DNA of 64,000 nt from Acidobacteriota bacterium (lineage in GTDB: Bacteria > Acidobacteriota > Terriglobia > Bryobacterales > UBA6623), in the NCBI GenBank assembly GCA_016125275.1, contig WGMB01000005.1:315001-379000 (forward strand), written 5' to 3'. Under the pieces are notes generated by a model. The model was not told where the DNA came from. It worked only from the letters and a program-made list of their open reading frames with translations, and did no database searches. Numbering within the stretch: the first letter of the stretch is position 1; each line of letters begins with the position of its first letter. The position numbers and the translations under genes are program-made. Positions 28,532 to 36,429 of the stretch are shown here, one piece after another.

Positions 28532-29506
28532 GTGTCGCTTCTGATCATCTTCTTCCTGTTCCTGGCCGGAGCCATGGTGGCGACGATCTTTCTCGCCAAC
28601 AGCATGGTCCGCAAGCGGGACATCGACCAGATGAAGTCGCTGGTCTCGGGCAAGGCTGCGGCCGGTCCGGGGAAGAAGGGCGATTCCGCTCCGTCGCTGA
28701 TCAAGAGCGAGACGCCGACCCCGCGCGAGGTCTTTGCACAGTACTTCCTGGGCAAGAACCTCAACCAGAAGCTCCGCGACTACATCGAGCAGGCCGGCAT
28801 GGACTGGGACCCGGCGCGCACGATCTACCTGTCGCTGATCCTGGCCGTGGTCGGCTTCAACGTCTTCTGGTACATGATTCCGCGGGGCCAGCCGATTGCC
28901 ATCGTCGGCGTGATCCTCGGCGGCGGGCTGCCGGCCTTCATCCTCTACCGCAAGCGCGCGGCCCGGCTGCACGCCTTCGAGGAGCAGTTCCCTGACGCGC
29001 TCGAGTTCGTGGCGCGCGCGATGCGGACCGGCCACGCCTTCACGGTGTCGCTCGAGATGCTGCACAAGGAGTTCGGGCCGCCCTTGTCGATCGAGTTCCG
29101 CCGCACCTTCGAGGAGCAGAACCTGGGCCTGCCGCTGGAAGTGGCGCTCGAGCGCTTGGGCACGCGCGTGCCGCTGCTCGACGTGCGCTTCTTCGTCTCG
29201 GCGGTCGGTCTGCAGAAGCGCACCGGCGGCAACCTGGCCGGCCTGCTCGACAATCTCTCGTACCTGATTCGCGAGCGCTTCAAGCTGCGCGGCAAGATCC
29301 GCGCCATCAGCGCCCACGGCAGGATCTCCGGTCTGGTGTTGTCGATGATCCCCATCACGGTGGCGATCTTGATGTTCTACACCAACCCGGACTACGTGCT
29401 GTTCTTCTTCGACGATCCGGACGGCAAGGTCCTATTGGCCGCCATGATCATCTTGCAGTTCCTGGGCTTCGTGTCGATCAAGAAGCTCACCGACATCGGG
29501 GTGTGA
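28532..29506 (+). CDS. tadB: Tad inner-membrane platform protein TadB
   Basis: 324 residues from GTG 28532, preceded by GAGGAG. It has an N-terminal TM helix, a cytoplasmic helical region, two central TM helices, the type II secretion F domain (FPDALEFVARAMRTGHAF, SVGL-like VSAVGLQKRTGGNLAGLLDN) and C-terminal TM helices. It forms the inner-membrane platform with TadC. Confidence 0.93.
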   Translation: MSLLIIFFLFLAGAMVATIFLANSMVRKRDIDQMKSLVSGKAAAGPGKKGDSAPSLIKSETPTPREVFAQYFLGKNLNQKLRDYIEQAGMDWDPARTIYLSLILAVVGFNVFWYMIPRGQPIAIVGVILGGGLPAFILYRKRAARLHAFEEQFPDALEFVARAMRTGHAFTVSLEMLHKEFGPPLSIEFRRTFEEQNLGLPLEVALERLGTRVPLLDVRFFVSAVGLQKRTGGNLAGLLDNLSYLIRERFKLRGKIRAISAHGRISGLVLSMIPITVAILMFYTNPDYVLFFFDDPDGKVLLAAMIILQFLGFVSIKKLTDIGV

Positions 29507-29513
29507 ACCAGAC

Positions 29514-30437
29514 ATGAGCGCACTTTTCGCATCCATTCTGTTGTTCTTCATCATCTCGGTCGTCCTGTCGGTGATGGGCTTCCGGCTGTGGGTGCAGCCG
29601 CAGACGGCCCTCGAGCGGGTGATGGGAGAAGTCGAGGTCGCCCAGCAGAACGTGCGCGACCCCGCGCTGAGCTTCCGCGACCTGCTGCAGCGCATCGGCA
29701 ACATGGTGCCGGCCAATCCGGCCGACGTGGGCATCCTGCAGCGGCGCCTGCTGGCCGCCGGCATCCGCAATCCGCGGGCGCTGCGCCTGCTCTACGGCGT
29801 CAAGGTGTCGTTGGCGACGGTCTTCACCCTGGTCGCCGGGGGCGTGCTGTTCGGCTTCAATCTGCAGGACGAGATGGCCCCGTTCCAACTGCTGGCCGCC
29901 GCCGGCGTGGGCTGGGCCGGACCGAACTTCATCGTCTCGCGGATGGCCTCCAAGCGGCAGGACCAGATCAAGCGCGGCCTGCCCAACGCCCTCGACATGC
30001 TGGTGATCTGCGTCGAGTCCGGCTTGGGCCTCGACCAGGCGCTGATGCAGGTCTCCAAGGAGTTGCGCCACGCGCACCCGGAGATTACTGACGAATTTGC
30101 AGTGCTCAACCTCGAAATGCGCGCCGGCAAACGCCGGACCGAGGCCCTACACAACCTGGGCGAGCGCGTCGGCGTGGATGAGCTCAAGAAGATGGTGGGC
30201 GTGCTGGTGCAGGCCGACAAGTTCGGCACGAGCATCTCGCAGACCCTCAGGAACTTCTCGGACTACATGCGAGTCCAGATGCGACAGGAAGCGGAGGAGA
30301 AGGCCGCCAAGATCGGCGTCAAGCTGGTCTTCCCGATCTTCTTCTTCATCCTTCCGTCACTTTTTGTCGTCACGGTGGGCCCCATGATGGTCCGCGTGAT
30401 GCGCGACTTCCTGCCTCAGATCATGGGGAATTTCTGA
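29514..30437 (+). CDS. tadC: Tad inner-membrane platform protein TadC
   Basis: 307 residues, 7 bases after tadB. Type II secretion F domain with LPNALDMLVICVESGLGLDQ and GVLVQADKFGTSISQTLRNF, flanked by TM helices at both ends. It is the last recognisable gene of the Tad operon. No TadD, TadE/F or Flp pilin gene follows. Confidence 0.93.
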   Translation: MSALFASILLFFIISVVLSVMGFRLWVQPQTALERVMGEVEVAQQNVRDPALSFRDLLQRIGNMVPANPADVGILQRRLLAAGIRNPRALRLLYGVKVSLATVFTLVAGGVLFGFNLQDEMAPFQLLAAAGVGWAGPNFIVSRMASKRQDQIKRGLPNALDMLVICVESGLGLDQALMQVSKELRHAHPEITDEFAVLNLEMRAGKRRTEALHNLGERVGVDELKKMVGVLVQADKFGTSISQTLRNFSDYMRVQMRQEAEEKAAKIGVKLVFPIFFFILPSLFVVTVGPMMVRVMRDFLPQIMGNF

Positions 30438-30496
30438 TCCGAGATCGGGGGCGGTTAAACCAGAGCGAACGCTTAAGCAAAGGAGGATGAAAAGCC

Positions 30497-30592
30497 GTGG
30501 ATCCCAGTATGGTTCGAATCATTTGTGGTGTTTTGGCGGTTGTGTTGTTGGCGCTGATCATGATGCGCCGGCGCCAGCGCGCACAGCAGTAG
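30497..30592 (+). CDS. 31-residue single-TM membrane protein
   Basis: GTG start at 30497, 10 bases after a strong AGGAGG site at 30481-30486. The product is a single hydrophobic helix (VRIICGVLAVVLLALIMM) followed by a basic tail RRRQRAQQ, giving an N-out/C-in helix. It sits directly downstream of tadC in the same orientation. It has no Flp pilin features: no G/EE processing site and no GQTLAEY-like segment. The strong ribosome site and clean TM pattern support it being real. Function unknown. Confidence 0.6.
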   Translation: MDPSMVRIICGVLAVVLLALIMMRRRQRAQQ

Positions 30593-30608
30593 TCCCAGTC
30601 TGTCGGAG

Positions 30609-30676
30609 GGCGTTGGCGGGCGGTCACGGTTGAACCACGACCGCCCGCCCAGCGCCCGAAGCCGGCGGGGGCCGGC
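30609..30676 (+). terminator. Two consecutive hairpins downstream of the Tad operon
   Basis: GGCGTTGGCGGGCGGTC (30609-30625) pairs with GACCGCCCGCCCAGCGCC (30639-30656), with one bulge and one G-U pair. It is followed by GCCGGC-GGGG-GCCGGC (30661-30676). No T-run follows, so this is not a classical intrinsic terminator, but it is a strong structure separating the Tad operon from the next gene. Confidence 0.45.
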
Positions 30677-30776
30677 GAGAGAGAAAAAAACGAGCGGCCC
30701 ATGCCCGCAAAACGTTTCCCGGTGCGCCCGTCCCTCTGTGTCGGCCGTGGAATCGAAACAGGCGGAGCGCGGATGG

Positions 30777-33700
30777 ATGGAGCAAACAGAGATGCAGAGA
30801 GAGTCCCTGGTAAGAAAACTGATACTGACGTTGTGCCTAGCCGCCTGGGCGTCGGCCGGGGCCGGGCGCGCCTACGCACAGTTGGACGGACGCAACGCCA
30901 TCGGGCAGGTCGTCCAGTTGCCCGGCCAGATCAACGAGCTCTTCGTTGATGAATCGCGCGGGCTGCTCTATGCGGCGAACTTTACCGGCGGCCGCGTCGA
31001 AGTCGTCTCGATGACGACCCGTACGAGGCTGAGCTCGTTCCAGGTCAGCCCGATCCCCGCCGGCGCCTCCGGCATGGCGGTCTCCGCCGACGGCCGTTGG
31101 ATGGTCGTCACCAACCAGCCCGCCACCGTCGGCGTGCCCCAGTTGTCGAGCGTCGCCATCATCAACCTCAACGACCCGAGCGACCGCCGCCTGATCCCCT
31201 TTGACGAGGAGCCGGTGGCCGTGGAGTTCGGTCTCGACAACAAGGCGCTCGTGGTGACCACGGGCGGATTCCACATCCTCAACCCGATCGACGGCTCCTC
31301 TTCGAAGGTCTTCAGCCTCGACGGCGGCTCCTCGAACGTCGTTCTGCCGGTCGTTCCGCCGCAGTTCACGCGCGAGATGGTGACGGTGAACATGCACGCC
31401 TCGGCCGACCGACGCTGGATCTTCGGCGTCGCCGAGGAGTTCGTGTTCTCCTACCAGATCCGCCAGCCCGTCGGCTATTTGACGATTCGGCAGCGGGACT
31501 CCCTGGTCAACGACCCGATCTTCAACCAAGTGGCGGCCTCGCGGACCGGCGACTACTTCATGGTCGGCCAGGTGCTGATGCGCAATGACCTGCGCGTCAT
31601 CGCCGACTCCCCCGAGGCGCCGACGAGCAACACCGAGTTCATCGGCGGCACCGGCATCGACAGCAATATCGACACCGTGTACGCCTCGTTCGTCGAGGAC
31701 CTCCCGGCCGACGACACGCAGCAAGTTCCCGAGCACCCCGAGTACGCCCAGTTGCTCATCATGGACTCGGACAACCTCTACGTCCGCCAGCGGCTGCGGT
31801 TGACCGAGCGCATCGTGGGACGCATCGTCCCCGCCGAGAACGGACGCAGCCTCTACGCCGTCAGCGATTCCGGCCTGATGTACGTGCCGCTCGACCGCTT
31901 GGCCGACTATCCGATGCTGGAGATCCCGCTCGACCAGTTGCGGCTCTCCTACACCTTTGACTTCTGTAGCCGGGAGCCGATCACGCAGCAGATCCTGTTG
32001 CAGAACCCGACCGGCGGCAAGTCGGCGAAGTTCAGCCTCAGCTCGCCGATCCTCGAGACGCGGCCCGCGGTCCTCATCGAGCCCCACCAGGGCGAGACGC
32101 CGGCCGTCGTCAACCTCACCGTCGACCCCGGCGCCGTCGGTCCGACGCAGGGCGCCACCGACATCATCATCAACATCGAGACCGACGCGATCAACATCCC
32201 CACCGCGCCCGTCCTGCTGGCGAACATCCAAGACGTCGACCAGCGCGGCAACTTCATGCCCGTGGAAGGCCACTTGGTGAGCACCCTCGGGGACCCGCGT
32301 CGCGACCAGTTCTACGTGCTCGACCGGCAGCACTTCCGGGTGATGGCCTACGACGCGCAGATGCGCCAGATCGCCACCTTCCGCACCGGCAATACGCCCA
32401 CCTGGATGGCCCTGGACCGCGGAGGCAACTTCCTGGTCGTGGCCAACTCGCAGGGCGAGAACATGACGCTGATCGACCTGAACCAGATGAAGGTCTCGGG
32501 TCTGGTCTTCATGCCGTGGGAGATCCTGTTCGAGGGGCACTACCCGCACTCATTGGCGGCGACCAATCGCAACATCGTAATTGCCGGCGAGAGCTCGCTG
32601 GGCTTCTACCGCCTCAGCTTCCTCACGCTGCCCGCCCGCGCCGTGGCCACGCCGGACACGCTCGGCGTCTTCACCAACCAGTTCTCCGCCGGCGAGATCG
32701 CCCTGGCGGGCCATCCCGACGGGGACGACGTGCTCATCGCCGCCTCGAGCGGTGACACCTACCTGTATGAGACGACCTCGCAGCGGCTCATCATCAGCCG
32801 CCGCGACTTCGCCACGCTGGACGGGGCCATCGGAGCGAACACCAACTACTACGTTGTGGACAACCACGTCCTCAATCGCTCGTTGACGCCGCAGGGCGAC
32901 TTCCCCGACGACAGCGCCGCCCAGGAGTCCTCCGGCTTCGCGGTGCTGCCCGACGGCACCGGCGTCCGCTCGACCCGCCCCGGCACGGGCCAGGTCGACA
33001 CCGGCTCGCTGCAGAAGCTGGACCCCCGCGATCCGACGCGCCGCTTCAACGGCGTGCGCTCCGCCCAGCCGCCGCCGCGGCCGGCCCCGGACTACTCCTT
33101 CATGCAGACCTTGACGGCGCTGCGCGACGGACGCCTCATCTCGACCTCCAGCGCCGGCATCGTGGAGTTCCCGGTGGGCTATGACACCGGCATCGGCAAT
33201 CCGCGCATCGACGGCATCACCAACGGCGCCGACTTCACCACCAAGACGGCTTCCGGCGGCTTGGTGTCGGTCTTCGGCAACCGCTTGGCGGCCTCCAGCG
33301 TGGGCGCGGTCGACACCCCTCTGCCGACGCAGTTGGGCGGCACCTGCGTGTCCGCCAACGGAGCGCCGCTGCCGCTGCTGTTCGTCTCCAACGATCAGAT
33401 CAACGCCCAAATGCCGTTCGGCTCGGTCGGGCCGGTGAGCGTACAGGTGCACACCCGCTCGGGCATCAGTGACATCTTCGTCAAGCAGGTCGACCCGGCC
33501 GCCCCGGCCATCTTCGGCGTACGCGGTCCGGATTCGAACCGCTATGCCGCCGTCTTCCGGGAAAACAACACCCTGTCGACTCTGTCGAACCCGTTGCGGG
33601 AAAACGAGATCGCCGTCATCTACCTGACCGGGCTGGGCGGCGTGACTCCGATCGCGGTGGCCGGCGAGCCGGCTTCGACGACGATCCTGACTCGAACGCA

Positions 33701-33890
33701 GGAGATGCCGACCGTCGAGATCGGAGGCGTGGCCGGAGAGGTCAAGTTCGCCGGTCTGACTCCGGGCTACATCGGCCTCTACCAGATCAACGTTCTATTG
33801 CCCAGCTACGTCCCCAAGGGCCTCGAAGTGCCTTTGACGGTCACCATGGGCGCCAACTCCGCCACGGTCAACGTTCGGATCGTGGACTAG
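30777..33890 (+). CDS. Large secreted protein with propeller-like repeats and TIGR03437 C-terminal domain
   Basis: 1037 residues from ATG 30777 (GGAG 9 bases upstream); ATG 30792 is equally possible. The signal peptide is RKLILTLCLAAWASAGAGRA. Two regions (about residues 50-350 and 500-720) have YVTN/beta-propeller-like repeats such as IGQVVQLPGQINELFVDES and FRTGNTPTWMALDRGGNFLV. Between them is an Ig-like segment (residues 385-480). The C-terminal about 230 residues (GITNGADFTTKTASGGLVSV, VFGNRLA, YLTGLGGVTP) match the Solibacter C-terminal domain TIGR03437 as I know it. It is probably cell-surface or secreted, possibly adhesive. The link to the pilus locus is positional only. Confidence 0.85.
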   Translation: MEQTEMQRESLVRKLILTLCLAAWASAGAGRAYAQLDGRNAIGQVVQLPGQINELFVDESRGLLYAANFTGGRVEVVSMTTRTRLSSFQVSPIPAGASGMAVSADGRWMVVTNQPATVGVPQLSSVAIINLNDPSDRRLIPFDEEPVAVEFGLDNKALVVTTGGFHILNPIDGSSSKVFSLDGGSSNVVLPVVPPQFTREMVTVNMHASADRRWIFGVAEEFVFSYQIRQPVGYLTIRQRDSLVNDPIFNQVAASRTGDYFMVGQVLMRNDLRVIADSPEAPTSNTEFIGGTGIDSNIDTVYASFVEDLPADDTQQVPEHPEYAQLLIMDSDNLYVRQRLRLTERIVGRIVPAENGRSLYAVSDSGLMYVPLDRLADYPMLEIPLDQLRLSYTFDFCSREPITQQILLQNPTGGKSAKFSLSSPILETRPAVLIEPHQGETPAVVNLTVDPGAVGPTQGATDIIINIETDAINIPTAPVLLANIQDVDQRGNFMPVEGHLVSTLGDPRRDQFYVLDRQHFRVMAYDAQMRQIATFRTGNTPTWMALDRGGNFLVVANSQGENMTLIDLNQMKVSGLVFMPWEILFEGHYPHSLAATNRNIVIAGESSLGFYRLSFLTLPARAVATPDTLGVFTNQFSAGEIALAGHPDGDDVLIAASSGDTYLYETTSQRLIISRRDFATLDGAIGANTNYYVVDNHVLNRSLTPQGDFPDDSAAQESSGFAVLPDGTGVRSTRPGTGQVDTGSLQKLDPRDPTRRFNGVRSAQPPPRPAPDYSFMQTLTALRDGRLISTSSAGIVEFPVGYDTGIGNPRIDGITNGADFTTKTASGGLVSVFGNRLAASSVGAVDTPLPTQLGGTCVSANGAPLPLLFVSNDQINAQMPFGSVGPVSVQVHTRSGISDIFVKQVDPAAPAIFGVRGPDSNRYAAVFRENNTLSTLSNPLRENEIAVIYLTGLGGVTPIAVAGEPASTTILTRTQEMPTVEIGGVAGEVKFAGLTPGYIGLYQINVLLPSYVPKGLEVPLTVTMGANSATVNVRIVD

Positions 33891-33923
33891 GCGCAAAAGA
33901 AGAAAAAAAGGACGGATCCCCCC

Positions 33924-33943
33924 GGCGGGCTCTCGAGCCCGCC
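33924..33943. repeat. GC hairpin between the TIGR03437 gene and the beta-barrel gene
   Basis: GGCGGGCT and AGCCCGCC pair with a CTCG loop. An A-rich run (33893-33909) precedes it and the ribosome site of the next gene follows about 15 bases later. It is not a plus-strand intrinsic terminator because no T-run follows. It could be an intercistronic stabiliser. Confidence 0.45.
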
Positions 33944-33964
33944 GCCTGAGAGTGAGGTGGAAGG

Positions 33965-34645
33965 ATGATGGAACAACAATGGAAGGCGGCGCTGTGGACG
34001 GCCGTCGTACTGGTCGCGGGCGCCCTGGCACAGCCCGCCGCCGGTCAGAAGGTCGCTCCGGAGTACGAGATCGGCGCGCTGGGCCTGATCAGCGACTACC
34101 GCTCGGTCGGCGTGACCAACGGCGCGGGCCAGACCGGCTCGGTCGGGCCGGGCCTGGGCGTCTCCGGCGGCTTCGTGCTCGGCCAGCACATGAGCAACCG
34201 CTGGGGCGGAGAGTTTCGCTACCTGTACTCCCGCAACGAGCTCCAGCTCACCTCCGGGTCGCAGTCGGCGAGCTTCAACTCGCAGGCCCACCTGATTCAC
34301 TATGACGTGCTGTATTACTTCGCGGACCCCGACTCGCGCTTCCGGCCGTATGTCGCCGGCGGCGGCGGACTCAAGCGCTACCAAGGCGTGGGGACCGAGG
34401 ACCCGTTCCAGCCGCTCAGCAACCTGGCCTTGCTCACCAAGACCAGCGAGAACAAGCCGATGGGCGATTTCGGCGTCGGCGTGAAGTTCCGCGTCACCCG
34501 CCACGCCATCATCCGCGTCGAGTTCCGCGACTACATCACCGGCGTGCCGAAGGAAGTGATCGCGGCCGCTCCCGGCGCCAAGATCAACGGCGGCCTGCTC
34601 CACCAGTGGGCCCCGATCTTCGGCATCAGTTGGACTTGGCAGTAA
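33965..34645 (+). CDS. Outer-membrane beta-barrel protein (OmpA/OmpW-like porin family)
   Basis: 226 residues from ATG 33965, with AAGGATG upstream. The signal peptide (AALWTAVVLVAGALAQPAAG) is followed by alternating strands typical of an 8-strand barrel: YEIGALGLISDYRSVGV, GLGVSGGFVLGQHMSNRWGG, RPYVAGGGGLKRYQG, FGVGVKFRVTRHAIIRVEFR, and a C-terminal aromatic GISWTWQ. It is a small outer-membrane protein. Ligand or function unknown. It lies 74 bases after the large TIGR03437 protein and may be co-expressed. Confidence 0.82.
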   Translation: MMEQQWKAALWTAVVLVAGALAQPAAGQKVAPEYEIGALGLISDYRSVGVTNGAGQTGSVGPGLGVSGGFVLGQHMSNRWGGEFRYLYSRNELQLTSGSQSASFNSQAHLIHYDVLYYFADPDSRFRPYVAGGGGLKRYQGVGTEDPFQPLSNLALLTKTSENKPMGDFGVGVKFRVTRHAIIRVEFRDYITGVPKEVIAAAPGAKINGGLLHQWAPIFGISWTWQ

Positions 34646-34729
34646 ATCCTCCTGGGCAGACTCAGCCGAACTGGCCCGGCGTCGGGGAAAACCCCGCGCC
34701 GGGCCGATTTCTTGGGCGCGGTCGGGGAG

Positions 34730-35293
34730 TTACTGGCTCTGCTGGAGCGCCTGCTCGAGACGCTCGACGACTTGCAGGTGCCCGTTGTTGCGGGCGAAGG
34801 TCTGCGCCGAATCGCCGTCGCCGTCCCGCAAGGTCGGGTCGGACCCGGCCTCGAGCAGCTCCTCCACATTGGCAAGTTGCCCTTCGGCGGCGGCGATCAT
34901 CAGCGGCGTCCACCCTTCGATGTCGCGGCTGGAGACCGAAGCGCCCTTGGCCAGCAGCAAGCTGACCACGTTCGGAAAAGGCCCGCTGGAGGCGAAGAAC
35001 AGGGCCGTCCGCTGGTTCTCGTCCGCCGGATCGACCTCGGCGCCGGCGTCGAGCAGGGCCTTGACGACCTCGGCGTGACCCTCGAAGCTGGCCCACATCA
35101 GAGCCGTGTGCAACTCGTCATCGGCCCCGTTGGGGTCCACGCCGTCGGCCAGCAGCTTCTCCACCTGCTCCAGGTCGCCGGCATTGGCGGCGCCCCGCAA
35201 CTGTTCCTCGAGCTCCGGGCTCGTCCCCTTCTGCATCCCGGAGCACGCTCCCCAGGCCAGCACCAGCAGCAGCGACGCGGCGATCTTGCGCAT
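34730..35293 (-). CDS. Ankyrin-repeat protein, probably exported or lipid-anchored
   Basis: 187 residues from ATG 35293. Upstream in-frame codons exist but lack protein-like character. The N-terminus RKIAASLLLVLAWGACSG looks like a lipoprotein or secretory signal with Cys at residue 17, although Trp at -3 is atypical for a lipobox. Four ankyrin repeats follow: LRGAANAGDLEQVEKLLADG, TALMWASFEGHAEVVKALLD, TALFFASSGPFPNVVSLLLA and TPLMIAAAEGQLANVEELLE. Ankyrin repeats bind protein partners. The partner is unknown. It is a single gene next to the truncated tRNA-Ser. Confidence 0.87.
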   Translation of the reverse strand: MRKIAASLLLVLAWGACSGMQKGTSPELEEQLRGAANAGDLEQVEKLLADGVDPNGADDELHTALMWASFEGHAEVVKALLDAGAEVDPADENQRTALFFASSGPFPNVVSLLLAKGASVSSRDIEGWTPLMIAAAEGQLANVEELLEAGSDPTLRDGDGDSAQTFARNNGHLQVVERLEQALQQSQ

Positions 35294-35381
35294 GCCGCCC
35301 AGGCTACCAGATCCAGCCGGAGAGCCCCCGCATGGCGGCCGCCACGAGGGGACGCTAGGGGAAGCAGGTAAGATAGAAGAT

Positions 35382-35438
35382 GGAGGAATGGCCGAGCGGT
35401 CGAAGGCGGCGGTCTTGAAAACCGTTTGAGGTCCTCCG
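35382..35438 (+). pseudogene. Truncated tRNA-Ser (anticodon TGA)
   Basis: Bases 35382-35428 read as the 5' two-thirds of a tRNA-Ser: acceptor strand GGAGGAA, D-arm GCC/GGC, anticodon stem GCGGT/ACCGT with loop CTTGAAA (anticodon TGA at 35416-35418). The long variable arm and the T-arm are absent. Instead TCCTCCG, which could close the acceptor stem, follows at 35432-35438. It is therefore 57 bases instead of about 88-90 and should not function. tRNA-Ser genes are common integration targets, so this may mark an island junction or a deletion. Confidence 0.7.
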
Positions 35439-35730
35439 CGCAAGTCCTTCAAGATAAACCACAACCTCTTGTCAGTCAGTGACTTGCACCGTTTTCGACC
35501 TTCACTTGCTTCCTTCCGATTTCACTGGGTTTGACGGGTCTATGGTGACAAAGTAGTGACAAAATTGGCTCGTCCATCGATGGCGTCGACGATTGTCACT
35601 ATGGCCGCCCGTATCTGACTGATTGGCAGGGGGTTACCGCGTGATTTTCTGCTTCGAATCCCTGCGGCCTGCAATCGGTCCTCTGGCGGTAGGCCTTCCC
35701 AACGGTGACAGTGGGCGCACGTCCGGATGA
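35439..35730. other. Intergenic stretch after the truncated tRNA, no gene recognised
   Basis: About 290 bases with lower GC than the flanks. It contains an exact direct repeat GTGACAAA at 35545-35552 and 35556-35563, an 11-base period as seen for tandem OmpR-family boxes. A 64-codon minus-strand frame (35540-35734) is not convincing. Together with the tRNA remnant this may be a relic of an integration junction. No integrase was found. Confidence 0.4.
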
Positions 35731-36429
35731 TCACGGGTCTTCCGCCAATCGGTATCCGACGCCGGGCTCGGTGAGGATGTACCTTGGACGGGCGGGCTGC
35801 TCCTCGATCTTGCGGCGCAACTGCGACATGTGGACTCGCAGATAGTTGTTGTGCTCGACAAAGTTCGGGCCCCAGACTTCCTTCAACAACTGGCGGTGGG
35901 TGAGCATTCGCCCCGGGTGTCGAGCGAGCGTCGTTAGCAGCTTGTACTCGATGGGTGTGAGGTGGACGTCCTGGCCATCGACTCGCACCCAGCGCGCGGC
36001 CAGATCGACCTCCAAGCCGCCGGCCTTGAAACGAGTCGCCTCGGTACCGGTTCGAACAGTCGCTGCATGCCGCAACGCCACACGCAGCCGCGCCAACAGC
36101 TCGCCGACGCCAAACGGCTTGCTCACATAGTCGTCCGCCCCAGCGTCTAGCGCTTCCACTTTGTACTTCTCTTGTCCGCGCGCTGAGATCACAACGATCG
36201 GTGTGGCGCTCCAGCCGCGGACGCGGTGGATCACATCCACGCCATCCAGATCCGGCAGCCCGAGGTCGAGCAGGATGAGCTCCGGGCGTCGGGCCGCTGC
36301 TTCGATCACACCTTGCTCACCCGTTTCTGCAAAGAGCAGGCGGTATCCCTCAGCCTCCAGGATGACGCGGAGCCAGCGTCGCATCTCGCAGTCATCCTCG
36401 ATCAGCAGGATATTGGGGGGCGACATCAT
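35731..36429 (-). CDS. kdpE: KDP operon response regulator
   Basis: 232 residues, OmpR-family. The receiver has the acidic pair LIEDDCEMRRWL, phospho-Asp in LILLDLGLPDLDGVDV and Lys in DYVSKPFGVGELLARL. The C-terminal winged helix shows HLTPIEYKLLTTLARHPGR and YLRVHMSQLRRKIEE. It activates kdp transcription when phosphorylated by KdpD. Its start overlaps the kdpD stop by ATGA. Confidence 0.95.
   Translation of the reverse strand: MMSPPNILLIEDDCEMRRWLRVILEAEGYRLLFAETGEQGVIEAAARRPELILLDLGLPDLDGVDVIHRVRGWSATPIVVISARGQEKYKVEALDAGADDYVSKPFGVGELLARLRVALRHAATVRTGTEATRFKAGGLEVDLAARWVRVDGQDVHLTPIEYKLLTTLARHPGRMLTHRQLLKEVWGPNFVEHNNYLRVHMSQLRRKIEEQPARPRYILTEPGVGYRLAEDP

Noticed and set aside
35540-35734. 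64-codon minus-strand frame next to the truncated tRNA as an integrase remnant
   Set aside because: No tyrosine-recombinase motif is visible. Its context is suggestive but the sequence does not support it.
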